A DNA stretch of 52,101 nucleotides. It comes from JAAYUD01 sp036846645. GTDB lineage: Bacteria; Bacteroidota; Bacteroidia; Bacteroidales; Bacteroidaceae. A program made the translations under genes and the position numbers. The notes under the pieces are model-generated. The model searched no databases, was not told the origin of the DNA, and worked only from the letters and a program-made list of their open reading frames with translations. Positions 9,367-18,558 of this stretch are shown piece by piece. The stretch spans positions 1-52,101 of the forward strand of contig DAIUBN010000001.1 of the NCBI GenBank assembly GCA_036846645.1. Direction: 5' to 3'. Numbering within the stretch: the first letter of the stretch is position 1; every line of letters starts with the position of its first letter.

Positions 9367-9579
9367 CAAAAGAATAATAAGACTAATGCATAATTCGATA
9401 TAAAATATAAAAAGAAAAAAGCCATAAATCAATTTAATACCGAAATAATTCTAAAATTGATAAGGATGTTTCAACAAAAACTTCAAGACATATTAAATAA
9501 AACTTCTTGATGATTAAAGATTTTCTTCAAGACGATTTTAGCAAGACATAAAGCACATTTTTTTCAAATTATCATTCTA

Positions 9580-10353
9580 TTAAAGAACATCTATTTCCTC
9601 ACCGTCGTATGCAAATTGAATATTTTGGGGTAAGTAGGCATTAGTCTGTTGATGAAGTCCAGCCTGATGACTCATGTGAACAAAGAATGTCTGACGAGCT
9701 GCAATACGTTGTGCATTGGTCACAGCTTCTTCAATTGTTTGATGAGAGTGATGAGGCTTGTGTCGAAGCGCATTAATAATGAGCGTATCAATGCCTGAAA
9801 GCAAATCGTAAGAGCATTGTGGCATAGTGCTCATATCAGTTATATAGCCCAACCTACCTATACGAAATCCTAGGATTGGCATTTTACCATGCATCACTTC
9901 GAAAGGCGTAACTTTTATATCTTTGATATAAAAAGGTATTAAAGGAGTTGTTTTATGAAGTGTAATCTGCGGTACACCAGGATAAAGTTTACCGTCCTTA
10001 AAGCAATAGGGCATGCGACGCTTCAAGGCATCACAGGTCTGCTTATCTGCAAATATTGGAATCGAATTGAATGCACAAAAAGGGCGCAAATCATCGAGTC
10101 CACCTACATGATCATAGTGCTCATGAGTAATAAGAACAGCATCTATCGGTTTAAAGGGTAATTGCAGCATCTGCTGACGAAAGTCGGGTCCACAATCTAT
10201 AAGTATTCTGACACCATCTATATTGACTATAGACGAACAACGTAAACGATGATCATGCGGATCGGAAGAAGTACATACTTCACATTGGCAACCAATTTGA
10301 GGCACTCCGGTAGAAGTGCCACTACCTAATATCATGACTTTCGTACCGCTCAT
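9580..10353 (-). CDS. MBL-fold metallo-hydrolase, PhnP-like
   Basis: Predicted metal-dependent phosphodiesterase of the metallo-beta-lactamase superfamily, 257 aa. Seen: the metal-binding signature THEHYDHVGG (H77, H79, D81, H82) and an N-terminal cysteine group C22, C24, C27 in GCQCEVC which, as in PhnP, probably holds a structural zinc. The opening LGSGTSTGVPQIGC is typical of the PhnP/RNase Z-like branch. PhnP cleaves phosphoribosyl cyclic phosphate in phosphonate breakdown, but no phn genes are here, so the true substrate is unknown; a cyclic nucleotide or sugar cyclic phosphate is possible. It is the last gene of the leftward run, 10 bp after murB, so it is probably co-transcribed with it. 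Confidence 0.85.
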   Translation of the reverse strand: MSGTKVMILGSGTSTGVPQIGCQCEVCTSSDPHDHRLRCSSIVNIDGVRILIDCGPDFRQQMLQLPFKPIDAVLITHEHYDHVGGLDDLRPFCAFNSIPIFADKQTCDALKRRMPYCFKDGKLYPGVPQITLHKTTPLIPFYIKDIKVTPFEVMHGKMPILGFRIGRLGYITDMSTMPQCSYDLLSGIDTLIINALRHKPHHSHQTIEEAVTNAQRIAARQTFFVHMSHQAGLHQQTNAYLPQNIQFAYDGEEIDVL

Positions 10354-10363
10354 TGTAAACTAT

Positions 10364-11374
10364 CTAAATAAAATTGACTTCGGGATGTATTTGAATACCG
10401 AATTTCTTTTCTACGTCGCTACATATCTGATTACTCAGTTTGACTATATCACTCCCCTTAGCTCCACCCAGATTGACTAAGACAAGGGCTTGTTTAGGAT
10501 AGACACCGGCAGGACCAAGTGACTTACCTTTCCAACCAGACTGTTCTATCAACCAGCCGGCAGGAACTTTTATCTGATTTGATGACAATTCATAAAAAGG
10601 CACCGTTGGATATTGTTTCTGCAAAGCATCAAACACTTCGTGGCTAACAATAGGGTTGATGAAAAAAGAACCGGCATTGCCAATATCTTTAGGATCTGGC
10701 AATTTGGCACGACGAATTGCAATAACAGCTTGCCGAACATTCTTCAAAGTGAGTTCGCCAATAGTATCGATTTCTTTTTGAAGAGAACCGTATGTAATAT
10801 CGAAAGTCGGAGAAGTAGTAAGTACAAAATTGACATGAGTAACAAAATAATGCTTCATAGATGGCTGCTTAAAGATACTCTGTCGATAGCCGTATGCACA
10901 ATCTTCACGATTAAAAATCTTGAGAGAGCCATCATCTGCATCTATTGTCTCGACCGATTCAATGATTTGAGCAGCTTCACTACCATAAGCACCAATATTC
11001 TGAACGGCAGATGCACCTACTTCTCCAGGAATAAGAGAAAGATTCTCAGCGCCATAATATAAGTGATCTACACAATAAGCAACAAAATCATCCCATATCA
11101 CTCCAGCCCCAACTCTCAATCTGACGGATGTAGAACCAGTAACTTCTGTACATTCTACACCACGAATACCGGAATGAAGCACCAGACCTTCGAAATCGTG
11201 AGTAAACAATAGATTGCTTCCTCTACCTACATGTAGATAAGGTTGCTGTAGTTTGCTAGAGCGAATTAAAGAAACAAGTTCGTCAGTATTCTGATATTCG
11301 ATAAAACATTTCGCCTTGGCATCAATACCAAAGGTGTTGTATTCTTTCAAAGAGAAGTCAGAACGTTCTATCAT
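10364..11374 (-). CDS. murB: UDP-N-acetylenolpyruvoylglucosamine reductase (type I MurB)
   Basis: FAD- and NADPH-dependent reductase making UDP-N-acetylmuramate, the second committed step of peptidoglycan precursor synthesis, in the cytoplasm. 336 aa, close to the E. coli length. Seen: N-terminal NTFGIDAKA; FAD-binding VGRGSNLLFT and IPGEVGASAVQNIGAYGSE; the YGYRQSIFK segment characteristic of type I enzymes; the catalytic serine region NAGSFFINP; KVPAGWLIEQSGWKGKSLG; and the C-terminal IHPEVNF containing the catalytic glutamate. The gene begins 4 bp after the DUF4348 lipoprotein gene ends, so the two are likely co-transcribed. Confidence 0.96.
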   Translation of the reverse strand: MIERSDFSLKEYNTFGIDAKAKCFIEYQNTDELVSLIRSSKLQQPYLHVGRGSNLLFTHDFEGLVLHSGIRGVECTEVTGSTSVRLRVGAGVIWDDFVAYCVDHLYYGAENLSLIPGEVGASAVQNIGAYGSEAAQIIESVETIDADDGSLKIFNREDCAYGYRQSIFKQPSMKHYFVTHVNFVLTTSPTFDITYGSLQKEIDTIGELTLKNVRQAVIAIRRAKLPDPKDIGNAGSFFINPIVSHEVFDALQKQYPTVPFYELSSNQIKVPAGWLIEQSGWKGKSLGPAGVYPKQALVLVNLGGAKGSDIVKLSNQICSDVEKKFGIQIHPEVNFI

Positions 11375-11378
11375 AAGG

Positions 11379-12215
11379 CTATATACTTATATCTTCGAAC
11401 TTAAATAACTTCCATTTTCCGTCATTCTTACGGAAGTAAAGAACATTAGAGAAGCCATTGCTCACTCCTTTGAAAGCAACAATCTTCTGGTCGGATGCAT
11501 CAGAATTGGGCTGACCATAATTAATGTTAGACATTTGCACAACAGGCAACTTAGGCTTGAAAGCAAACCACTGGCTCACATCAATAGTAGCATCGAGCAT
11601 CGAAAAATCGTCTTCGGGATTGGCCGTAACAAATTTAAGAGGCTGACATACTCGCTGAGCCTGGAACAGACTGTCGGTAGAAAATCGATTGTAAAAATCG
11701 AGGAAGGTCTCATCTTCAACATTATTCATCTTGCAAATGTTGATCGACTCCAACAGCCACATACCACGAACACGCTTGAAATTATAGTTCTTTACTGACT
11801 TCGTCTTAGGATAGATCCACTGCACCTGAGCACTATGTATTGAAGTATCATTCACCAAATCCATATCTTTTTCCTTATCGAAAATAAGTGTATAGATTTT
11901 TTGATGAATATACAAATAATCATGTTTCCAATGAGCAGCATCGATATACGACTTCTTTCCATTCTGTTCTAGCAGAAGAGGAAATACAATACGGGCTTTC
12001 TGAACTGCGGGAATTGAAGCGAAGTTGTAAATAAAATCATTGAACAACTCATCGGCATTAGTGCGATGTGCAGCCTTTGCAGCTTGCGCTAAAGAATCTT
12101 CATTCAATCGTTGAACTGAATCAGGAACAGAAGAAAGGTTATTGTTACCTTTCTTATTATTACAAGATACTAATACTATAAGCAGGATAAATAGCCCTGC
12201 AATCATTCTTTTCAT
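11379..12215 (-). CDS. DUF4348-like lipoprotein
   Basis: Bacteroidetes-type lipoprotein of 278 aa and unknown function. The ATG at 12215 gives a clean lipoprotein signal: MKRMIAGLFILLIVLVSC with lipobox LVSC and acylated C18. A longer frame exists only from a TTG at 12242 and would bury the signal peptide. After a low-complexity KKGNNN linker comes a globular region (from about residue 55, ADELFNDFIYNFASIP) that I recognise as like DUF4348. No catalytic motif is visible. It is followed at 4 bp by murB and could be a cell-envelope protein (inference from the lipid anchor and neighbour). A -7 element (12281-12288) suggests its own promoter. Confidence 0.8.
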   Translation of the reverse strand: MKRMIAGLFILLIVLVSCNNKKGNNNLSSVPDSVQRLNEDSLAQAAKAAHRTNADELFNDFIYNFASIPAVQKARIVFPLLLEQNGKKSYIDAAHWKHDYLYIHQKIYTLIFDKEKDMDLVNDTSIHSAQVQWIYPKTKSVKNYNFKRVRGMWLLESINICKMNNVEDETFLDFYNRFSTDSLFQAQRVCQPLKFVTANPEDDFSMLDATIDVSQWFAFKPKLPVVQMSNINYGQPNSDASDQKIVAFKGVSNGFSNVLYFRKNDGKWKLFKFEDISI

Positions 12216-12280
12216 ACAATTAGCTGACTTAAAAAAACTCAATTTTTCTATTATGACTTTTCTTTTACTTAATAATGGCG

Positions 12281-12288
12281 CAAAGGTA
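12281..12288 (-). promoter_or_regulatory. Putative -7 element for the lipoprotein-murB unit
   Basis: Minus-strand TACCTTTG fits TAnnTTTG and is followed by GC, as is common in Bacteroidetes promoters. It lies about 65 bp before the lipoprotein ATG. No matching TTTG about 20 bp upstream. Confidence 0.5.
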
Positions 12289-12342
12289 CTTACTATTTTT
12301 GAGATAAGTTAGTATTTTCTAAAAATTATTTGCATTATTATT

Positions 12343-13491
12343 TTATAGTAGATATCCTTTGGGCAACTTTCTGCAATTATACTGAGACGCCATAATCTCA
12401 CCGTATGCACCGGCAGAGCGAAGGGCAAGCAAATCTCCACGAGTCACGGCATTAAGTTTCACATTCTTATCAAAAACATCGGTCGACTCACAGATAGGAC
12501 CCACAACATCATACTTCTGTTTGGGTGCTTTGGACGACAAATTTTCGATATAATGATGGGCATGATAAAGGGCAGGACGAATAAGATCTGTAAAACCAGC
12601 ATCGAGAATTGCGAACTGCTTATTAGTACCTTGTTTGACATAAAGCACTTTAGAAATCAGCGAACCGCACTGTCCCACAATACTACGTCCCAACTCAAAA
12701 TGAAGTTGCTGACCGTCGCGAAGTTTGAGATGTCGATCGTATGTTGCGAAATAATCGGCAAAATCAGGAATAGGGTTCTTATCAGGCTGCTTATAATCAA
12801 TACCTAGTCCACCACCTACATTAATATTAGCCAGATGTATGCCACGAGCTTCGAACTTATCTTGCAATTCGTTGATACGATTACTTAACGCTTCGAAATC
12901 GTGCATTTCGAGTATCTGCGAACCAATATGAAAATGAAGTCCGGTGAACTTGATATTCTTCATCGTGAGTGCTAAGTCGATAATCTTGTCCATATCATTC
13001 ATGCTGATACCAAATTTGTTTTCGGCTAAGCCGGTAGTGATATTGGCATGAGTATGTGCCCCGACATTCGGATTGATACGGAAGGCTACTCGAGCAACAG
13101 TATGCAGCTTGCCTGCCAATTGATTGATGACTTCGAGCTCTGGAACAGACTCAACATTGAAACAAAGAATATTGTTCTTAAGTCCCAATTTGATTTCCCA
13201 ATCGGCTTTACCAACACCGGCAAATACAATCTTCTCGGTAGGGAAACCAGCTTTCAAAGCTGCCTGTATTTCTCCTCCACTTACACAGTCGGCACCTAAG
13301 CCATTTTGTGCAATGAGTTTGAGTATATCAGGATTTGCATTTGCTTTGACTGCATAATGAACTTTATAATTAGTATAACGTGCTGCTTCAGTTTTCACGC
13401 ACTGGATAGTCTGGGTCAACAGATCCAGATTATAATAATAGAAAGGTGTCTGTATAGCAGACAGCCTTTCTAATGGGAATTGATTGTTCAT
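12343..13491 (-). CDS. lysA: Diaminopimelate decarboxylase
   Basis: PLP enzyme converting meso-diaminopimelate to L-lysine and CO2, the last step of lysine synthesis. 382 aa from the ATG at 13491; the longer TTG start at 13509 would overlap lysC and is not needed. Seen: the PLP lysine K49 in HYAVKANANPD; FHIGSQI; the glycine-rich phosphate-binding GGGLGIDY; a GRSIVGQCG loop; and the substrate-binding GPICESTDVF near the C-terminus with its conserved cysteine. The fold is an alanine-racemase-type barrel plus a C-terminal beta domain. The gene starts 4 bp after the lysC stop, so lysC-lysA form an operon carrying the first and last enzymes of the pathway. The middle dap genes are not in the window. 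Confidence 0.96.
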   Translation of the reverse strand: MNNQFPLERLSAIQTPFYYYNLDLLTQTIQCVKTEAARYTNYKVHYAVKANANPDILKLIAQNGLGADCVSGGEIQAALKAGFPTEKIVFAGVGKADWEIKLGLKNNILCFNVESVPELEVINQLAGKLHTVARVAFRINPNVGAHTHANITTGLAENKFGISMNDMDKIIDLALTMKNIKFTGLHFHIGSQILEMHDFEALSNRINELQDKFEARGIHLANINVGGGLGIDYKQPDKNPIPDFADYFATYDRHLKLRDGQQLHFELGRSIVGQCGSLISKVLYVKQGTNKQFAILDAGFTDLIRPALYHAHHYIENLSSKAPKQKYDVVGPICESTDVFDKNVKLNAVTRGDLLALRSAGAYGEIMASQYNCRKLPKGYLL

Positions 13492-13495
13492 TGAA

Positions 13496-14815
13496 TTATT
13501 TATTAGCAAACAATTTGTTGCTCAACGATTGCAAAGCTTTTTTCTTATCTTCTTGTTTGATGAGCATTGAAATATTATAGTTACTACCGCCATAAGAGAT
13601 CATACGGACCGGAATATTGCCCATTGCTTCTACTGCTTTCGCTTCGAAACCAACATTATCCCATTCCAAATTACCTACTATACAAATAATACACATTTCT
13701 TTATCGACAGTGACTGTACCGTATTTCTTCAAGTCGGCAAGTATCTCATTCAGATTATCAGTATTATCGATAGTCACAGAGACGCCAACTTCGGAAGTAC
13801 AAATCATATCGATAGATGTGCGGTAACTTTCGAAGATTTCGAACACCTTGCGAAGGAAGCCATAAGCCAGCAACATACGACTGGATTTGATCTTGATAGC
13901 CGTAATATTATCTTTTGCAGCAACAGCCTTTATTGTTCCCGAATCAGTGCTATTAGAAATCATTGTGCCAGGAGCAGAAGGATCCATTGTATTGAGCAAA
14001 CGAACAGGTATACCAGCATATTTAGCAGGTTGGATACAAGTCGGGTGAAGAATCTTAGCTCCAAAGTAAGCTAGTTCTGCAGCTTCTTCGAACAACAGAT
14101 GGCGTACAGGTTGAGTATGATCTACAAAACGAGGATCATTGTTATGCATACCATCAATATCTGTCCAAATCTGAATTTCGGAAGCACCGATAGCTGCTCC
14201 TATTAATGAAGCAGAATAGTCGCTACCGCCGCGTTGCAAATTATCAATCTCACTATAAGCATTACGACAAATATAACCTTGAGTGATAAATAATTCTGTA
14301 TCAGGATATCTATCTACTTGTGCTTGAAGTTTATCTTTAATATATGCAGCATCTGGTTCGCTGTTGCGATCGATGCGCATAAACTCGAGAGCAGGAAGCA
14401 AAACAGAAGCCACATGCTGTTCGTTGAGATAAAGCTGCATCAGATTGGTAGAAAGTAGTTCACCTTTAGACAATACCACCTTCTCTTCAAAGAGTGTGAA
14501 CATGTCTTTAGTGAGCATGCGCAGTTCGTCAAAATGAGTTTTAAGTATACCTTGAGCTTTCTGTTTATACTCATCAGTGGAGAACAGACCATTGACTGTC
14601 TGTTTATATTTGGCCTCCAACGTATTGATGACCTCATTAGCTCCTTCCGGATTCTTTTGAGACAAATAGTTAGAAATCTCTACCAACGTATTGGTTGTAC
14701 CCGACATTGCTGAGAGCACAACAATTTTACGTTCACCGCCGGTAATTAATTTGGCAACCTCCTTAATACGTTCTACCGATCCGACAGAAGTTCCTCCAAA
14801 CTTTAAAACTTTCAT
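13496..14815 (-). CDS. lysC: Aspartate kinase (monofunctional)
   Basis: Phosphorylates L-aspartate, the first step towards lysine, diaminopimelate, threonine and methionine. 439 aa, consistent with a single-function enzyme and no fused homoserine dehydrogenase. Seen: N-terminal MKVLKFGGTSVG nucleotide-binding motif; the kinase core with NLQRGGSDYSASLIG and WTDIDGMHNNDPR; then a regulatory region from about residue 305 made of two ACT-type domains (SRMLLAYGFLRKVFEIFE and GNLEWDNVGFEAKAVEAMG). The ACT domains make feedback control by lysine or another end product likely. Directly followed by lysA; preceded 32 bp upstream by the FtsE-like ATPase gene in the same direction. Confidence 0.96.
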   Translation of the reverse strand: MKVLKFGGTSVGSVERIKEVAKLITGGERKIVVLSAMSGTTNTLVEISNYLSQKNPEGANEVINTLEAKYKQTVNGLFSTDEYKQKAQGILKTHFDELRMLTKDMFTLFEEKVVLSKGELLSTNLMQLYLNEQHVASVLLPALEFMRIDRNSEPDAAYIKDKLQAQVDRYPDTELFITQGYICRNAYSEIDNLQRGGSDYSASLIGAAIGASEIQIWTDIDGMHNNDPRFVDHTQPVRHLLFEEAAELAYFGAKILHPTCIQPAKYAGIPVRLLNTMDPSAPGTMISNSTDSGTIKAVAAKDNITAIKIKSSRMLLAYGFLRKVFEIFESYRTSIDMICTSEVGVSVTIDNTDNLNEILADLKKYGTVTVDKEMCIICIVGNLEWDNVGFEAKAVEAMGNIPVRMISYGGSNYNISMLIKQEDKKKALQSLSNKLFANK

Positions 14816-14847
14816 TTTGTACAGTGTTTAATTGTTTTGTTAATCTT

Positions 14848-15546
14848 TTAATTATTCTCTTCGACGTAATCGTTAGTCACGTCTATTAACTCTTTATCAT
14901 CAAGTTTCAATACTTTTCCGTTGAACTTGCGAACAATATGCAGATTATGAGTACTCATAATAACCAAAGTACCTTTCTCACTGAATTCTTGCAGCAAATT
15001 GACAATAGCTACACCTGTTTCTGCATCAAGATTGCCAGTAGGTTCATCAGCCAATATGATATCAGGCTCATTGAGAACAGCACGGGCGATAACAATACGT
15101 TGTTGTTCACCACCAGACAGTTCACTAGGCATCTTATTTGCTTTTTCTTGCATACCTACCTTGGTTAGCACTTCTTCTATACGCTCTTGAATCTTTGCTT
15201 TATCTTTCCAACCAGTAGCCTTCAATACAAAAGCAAGATTATTGTAAACAGTACGATCTGTAAGTAGTTGGAAATCTTGGAAAACAATGCCCAAACGACG
15301 ACGGAGTTGCGGAATGTTTTTCCGTTTTATGGTCATCACATCATTACCAAGAACTTCAGCAACTTCACCCGAAGCTATCTCAAGTTCGCAATACATCGTT
15401 TTCATCAAGCTGGTCTTACCAGTACCTACTTTACCTATGAGAAAAATAAATTCTCCACGATGCAGTTCAAGATTCACATTCTCTAGAATAGGATTGTTTT
15501 CCTGTTCTATCCGAACATTCTGATATTTTACTAATGTTTCTTCCAT
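14848..15546 (-). CDS. FtsE-like ABC transporter ATP-binding protein
   Basis: ABC ATPase of 232 aa that most resembles FtsE, the cytoplasmic partner of FtsX in divisome control of peptidoglycan hydrolysis. Seen: Walker A GKVGTGKTSL (valine where most ABC proteins have N/S), Q-loop FQDFQLL, signature LSGGEQQR, Walker B IILADEPTGNLD, H-loop STHNL. No permease (ftsX) gene is adjacent; in Bacteroidetes ftsE and ftsX are often separated. The gene start overlaps the end of hisIE by 16 bp, so it is translated from the histidine operon message, and it is followed by lysC. It could instead be a LolD/MacB-type ATPase, but the short length and lack of an adjacent permease favour FtsE. Confidence 0.85.
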   Translation of the reverse strand: MEETLVKYQNVRIEQENNPILENVNLELHRGEFIFLIGKVGTGKTSLMKTMYCELEIASGEVAEVLGNDVMTIKRKNIPQLRRRLGIVFQDFQLLTDRTVYNNLAFVLKATGWKDKAKIQERIEEVLTKVGMQEKANKMPSELSGGEQQRIVIARAVLNEPDIILADEPTGNLDAETGVAIVNLLQEFSEKGTLVIMSTHNLHIVRKFNGKVLKLDDKELIDVTNDYVEENN

Positions 15547-16142
15547 GATTTACTATGTCTTACAACAAGTTCGCGTGCCAAATCCTCGATACGATAACCT
15601 TTCGATGTGAGCAGTACAATGAGGTGATAAATTAAATCGGCTCCCTCATAAATCATACGCTCAGGAGTACCATTCGTAGCTTCGATAACTGTTTCTACAG
15701 CCTCTTCTCCCACTTTCTGAGCCATACGGTTGACACCACTTTCAAACAGACTGGTCGTATAAGAATCTTTAGGCATCTCGGCATAACGTTGATCAATAAA
15801 ATCCTGAAGTTCTTTCAAGAACATCACGGGCTCTTCGTTTTTTTCGCCCCAACAAGTATCCGTACCAGTGTGACAAGTAGGACCTTCGGGATGAACTTCA
15901 ACGAGCAATGTATCATCGTCGCAATCGCTTTTGATAGATACCAGATGTAGCACATGACCACTCTCCTCACCTTTTGTCCACAACTTCTGACGAGTGCGGC
16001 TGAAAAAAGTAACCAGCCCTGTCTCTAGGGTTTTATCATAAGCTTCACGGTTCATAAAACCGAGCATCAACACCTTGCGGGTATCTGCATCTTGTACAAT
16101 TGCCGGAACGAGTCCGTTCATTTTATCAAAATCGATATTCAT
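15531..16142 (-). CDS. hisIE: Bifunctional phosphoribosyl-AMP cyclohydrolase / phosphoribosyl-ATP pyrophosphatase
   Basis: Carries out steps 2 and 3 of histidine synthesis. 203 aa with two domains: HisI (about 1-115) with WTKGEESGH and the zinc-binding cysteines in CDDD and GPTCHTGTDTCW; and HisE (about 108-203) with the all-alpha MazG-like motif KVGEEAVETVIEA and a trailing ELVVRH. Fusion order and length match the usual HisIE. Fourth gene of the hisH-hisA-hisF-hisIE cluster, 13 bp after hisF, and overlapping the following FtsE-like gene. Confidence 0.96.
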   Translation of the reverse strand: MNIDFDKMNGLVPAIVQDADTRKVLMLGFMNREAYDKTLETGLVTFFSRTRQKLWTKGEESGHVLHLVSIKSDCDDDTLLVEVHPEGPTCHTGTDTCWGEKNEEPVMFLKELQDFIDQRYAEMPKDSYTTSLFESGVNRMAQKVGEEAVETVIEATNGTPERMIYEGADLIYHLIVLLTSKGYRIEDLARELVVRHSKSWKKH

Positions 16143-16155
16143 TTTTTAGTAACTT

Positions 16156-16911
16156 TCAGTTTCTTACTATTATTTTTCTGCTGCAAAGATAAGATTTTAA
16201 TTCGGGAATTAGTATCTCTCCGAAGTGAAAAACACTTGCAGCCAAAGCAGCATCTGCTTTACCTTTAATAAAAGTATCTGCAAAATGCTCCTTTTTACCA
16301 GCTCCGCCAGAAGCTATCACAGGTATAGAAAGTTCATCGGACAAACGTGCCAGAGCATCATTGGCATAGCCATTTTTTACTCCGTCATGATTCATGCTTG
16401 TGAAAAGTATTTCGCCAGCACCACGTTCTTGAGCTTCCTTGGCCCATACAAAAAGATTTTTTTCGGTACGCTCACGTCCGCCTTTCAGATAACAATTCCA
16501 TCCCCTCTCATCTTCTCTGGCATCAATTGCCACCACACAGACTTGAGAGCCGAAGTGGTTGGCAATATCTTCTATCAAATCGGGATGACATAAAGCAGAT
16601 GAATTGATTGATATTTTATCCGCACCAGCCACAAGAAGCCGTTCTACATCAGCCAGTTCATTGATACCTCCACCAACAGTAAAAGGAATGTTGATATTGG
16701 CAGCTATACGACTTACCAGTTCGGTAAATGTCTTACGTTCTTCATAACTTGCTGTAATATCAAGAAATACCAATTCGTCGGCTCCTTGCCGACTATATTC
16801 ACGGCCCAATTCAACAGGATCGCCAGCTTCGCGAAGATTCACGAAGTTGATGCCTTTTACCGTCCTACCATCCTTTATATCCAGACAGGGTATGATTCGT
16901 TTTGCTAACAC
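16156..16911 (-). CDS. hisF: Imidazole glycerol phosphate synthase, cyclase subunit
   Basis: Cyclase half of the HisH-HisF complex; uses ammonia from HisH to turn PRFAR into imidazole glycerol phosphate and AICAR. 251 aa TIM barrel with both catalytic aspartates in the expected places, D11 in IPCLDIKDG and D130 in VVAIDARED, and phosphate-binding glycine motifs FTVGGGI and IASGGAG. The start codon is GTG at 16911; the encoded N-terminus LAKRIIPCLD is exactly the family N-terminus, which supports this non-ATG start. 26 bp separate it from hisA. Confidence 0.96.
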   Translation of the reverse strand: MLAKRIIPCLDIKDGRTVKGINFVNLREAGDPVELGREYSRQGADELVFLDITASYEERKTFTELVSRIAANINIPFTVGGGINELADVERLLVAGADKISINSSALCHPDLIEDIANHFGSQVCVVAIDAREDERGWNCYLKGGRERTEKNLFVWAKEAQERGAGEILFTSMNHDGVKNGYANDALARLSDELSIPVIASGGAGKKEHFADTFIKGKADAALAASVFHFGEILIPELKSYLCSRKIIVRN

Positions 16912-16937
16912 TTTATTATTCTTATATAATATGATAA

Positions 16938-17654
16938 TTAAAGCTTCTCTATATCTTTCAGCGTAATTTTACCTTCATAAAAAGCCTTACCAATAATCAC
17001 GGCAGGTACCTTGGCTTCATTAAGAAGTTTTATATCATCAATACAACTCACTCCACCACTAGCGATGAGATGCAATGTAGGATGATCGGCCAATATACCT
17101 TTATATAATTCGATATTCGGTCCTTGCAACATACCGTCGCGAGAGACATCGGTACAAATTACCATTTCTACACCTTTCTTAATATAGGAATCAAGGAAAG
17201 GCTTCAATTCGCAATCACTTTGTTCTGTCCACCCTTTGACAGCAATCTTTGTATCTTTAACGTCGGCTCCAAGAATAATCTTCTCACGTCCATAACGTTT
17301 AAACCATTTTTCGAACAGTTCGGGTTTTGTCACTGCGACACTACCTACAGTCACTTGTTGAGCACCACTCTCGAAAGCCAATACAAGATCTTCGTCACTC
17401 TTTATTCCACCACCAAAATCGATGGTAAGAGAAGTACGTGAAGCAATCATATCGAGCATTCTATAATTTTCTACATGATGAGAAACAGCACCATTCAAAT
17501 CTACAACATGAAGGCGTTGGATGCCATAATCCTCAAACATCTTAGCAACATCTACAGGATTATCACTATAAACCTTTTTCTTATCATATTCACCTTTTTC
17601 AAGACGTACACATTTTCCATCGAGCAAATCGATGGCAGCTATAAGTTCTATCAT
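16938..17654 (-). CDS. hisA: ProFAR isomerase (phosphoribosylformimino-AICAR ribotide isomerase)
   Basis: Amadori-type isomerase of histidine synthesis, converting ProFAR to PRFAR, the substrate of HisF. 238 aa half-barrel duplication related to HisF. Seen: D9 in IAAIDLLDGKCVRL, the second catalytic region around D131 (ILGADVKD) and D169 (CTDVSRDGM), and phosphate-binding TIDFGGGI and IASGGV. Its start overlaps the hisH stop by 4 bp, implying coupled translation. Confidence 0.96.
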   Translation of the reverse strand: MIELIAAIDLLDGKCVRLEKGEYDKKKVYSDNPVDVAKMFEDYGIQRLHVVDLNGAVSHHVENYRMLDMIASRTSLTIDFGGGIKSDEDLVLAFESGAQQVTVGSVAVTKPELFEKWFKRYGREKIILGADVKDTKIAVKGWTEQSDCELKPFLDSYIKKGVEMVICTDVSRDGMLQGPNIELYKGILADHPTLHLIASGGVSCIDDIKLLNEAKVPAVIIGKAFYEGKITLKDIEKL

Positions 17655-18241
17655 AAATCCAAAAAGTTTTTTAAAATTGTTTCTCCTACAGCTCCACTCT
17701 TTTCGGGATGAAACTGTGTAGCAAAGAAGTTATCTTTTTCTAGTGCAGCACTAAATGGCACTATATATTGAGTAGAAGCAGCCGTAAAATCGCAAACTGG
17801 TACATAATAGCTATGTACGAAATAAACGAATTCACCCTGTTTGACACCCTTGAAAAGTCGTCCGTTGATATTTTCCAATTGATTCCATCCCATGTGAGGA
17901 ACTTTATCTGTATGCAATTTGGGAACAAAGAGTTTCACCTCTTCATCAAACATTCCGAGACAGTCAACATCTCCTTCTTCAGAATGTCGACACATGAGTT
18001 GCATACCAAGACAAATGCCTAAAAAAGGTTGGCGCAATGATACCAACAATTGATCCATACCCGTTTGACGAAGAAAAGACATGGTAGAATGCGCTTCACC
18101 AACACCGGGGAATATTACTTTATCTGCATTTCTAATCTCTGTTGCATTATCCGTTATCTGTGCTTCAACGCCCAAACGCTTCAAAGCAAAGTCAACAGAA
18201 CGAATATTTCCGGCATTATATTTTACTATTACAACTTTCAT
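17651..18241 (-). CDS. hisH: Imidazole glycerol phosphate synthase, glutamine amidotransferase subunit
   Basis: Class I glutaminase that hydrolyses glutamine and feeds ammonia to HisF. 196 aa. Seen: N-terminal MKVVIVKYNAGNIRSV, the oxyanion PGVGEA, nucleophile C77 in FLGICLGMQLM, and the His-Glu pair H178/E180 in FHPEKSG. The ATG at 18241 is the right start: extending upstream needs a TTG at 18334 and adds 31 residues that no HisH has. First gene of the leftward his cluster; a TATTTTTG element lies about 60 bp upstream. hisG, hisD, hisC and hisB are not present here. Confidence 0.96.
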   Translation of the reverse strand: MKVVIVKYNAGNIRSVDFALKRLGVEAQITDNATEIRNADKVIFPGVGEAHSTMSFLRQTGMDQLLVSLRQPFLGICLGMQLMCRHSEEGDVDCLGMFDEEVKLFVPKLHTDKVPHMGWNQLENINGRLFKGVKQGEFVYFVHSYYVPVCDFTAASTQYIVPFSAALEKDNFFATQFHPEKSGAVGETILKNFLDL

Positions 18242-18300
18242 TTTATATTCAATAACGTTCAAGTTAGTTACGTTTATCCATAACTTTCTCAAATTGTTTG

Positions 18301-18308
18301 CAAAAATA
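18301..18308 (-). promoter_or_regulatory. Putative -7 element for the his operon
   Basis: Minus-strand TATTTTTG fits TAnnTTTG about 60 bp before the hisH ATG. The -33 position has only a weak ATTG match with long spacing. I see no histidine-rich leader peptide, so no classical attenuator. Confidence 0.4.
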
Positions 18309-18558
18309 ACAATTTTATAAGTAATAACACTCAATTATGGAAAATGTTTTCACTCCTATATTAATTATCTTCAATATCATTTAAATTGAAATATTTACAT
18401 TTTGATAGAATAATAATAAATAATGCCATGATGATTTATAATTCTGCATCATTCAGCATTGAAAGATATCAATTTGAAACTTATCTCACCGAATAAAGGA
18501 GGAATTGAAACTCACTGCAATTTTGCATCAAATTCATTCTAAAATCTTATGAAAAATA
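18309..18558. other. AT-rich intergenic stretch without recognisable genes
   Basis: Part of the 624-bp gap between the divergent hisH and wecB-like genes. I see no convincing ORF, tRNA or hairpin in this half; the structured signals are all to its right. Confidence 0.5.

Noticed and set aside
18242..18334. 31-residue N-terminal extension of HisH from a TTG start
   Set aside because: The family N-terminus (MKVVIVKYNAGN) begins at the ATG at 18241, and the extension is not HisH-like.
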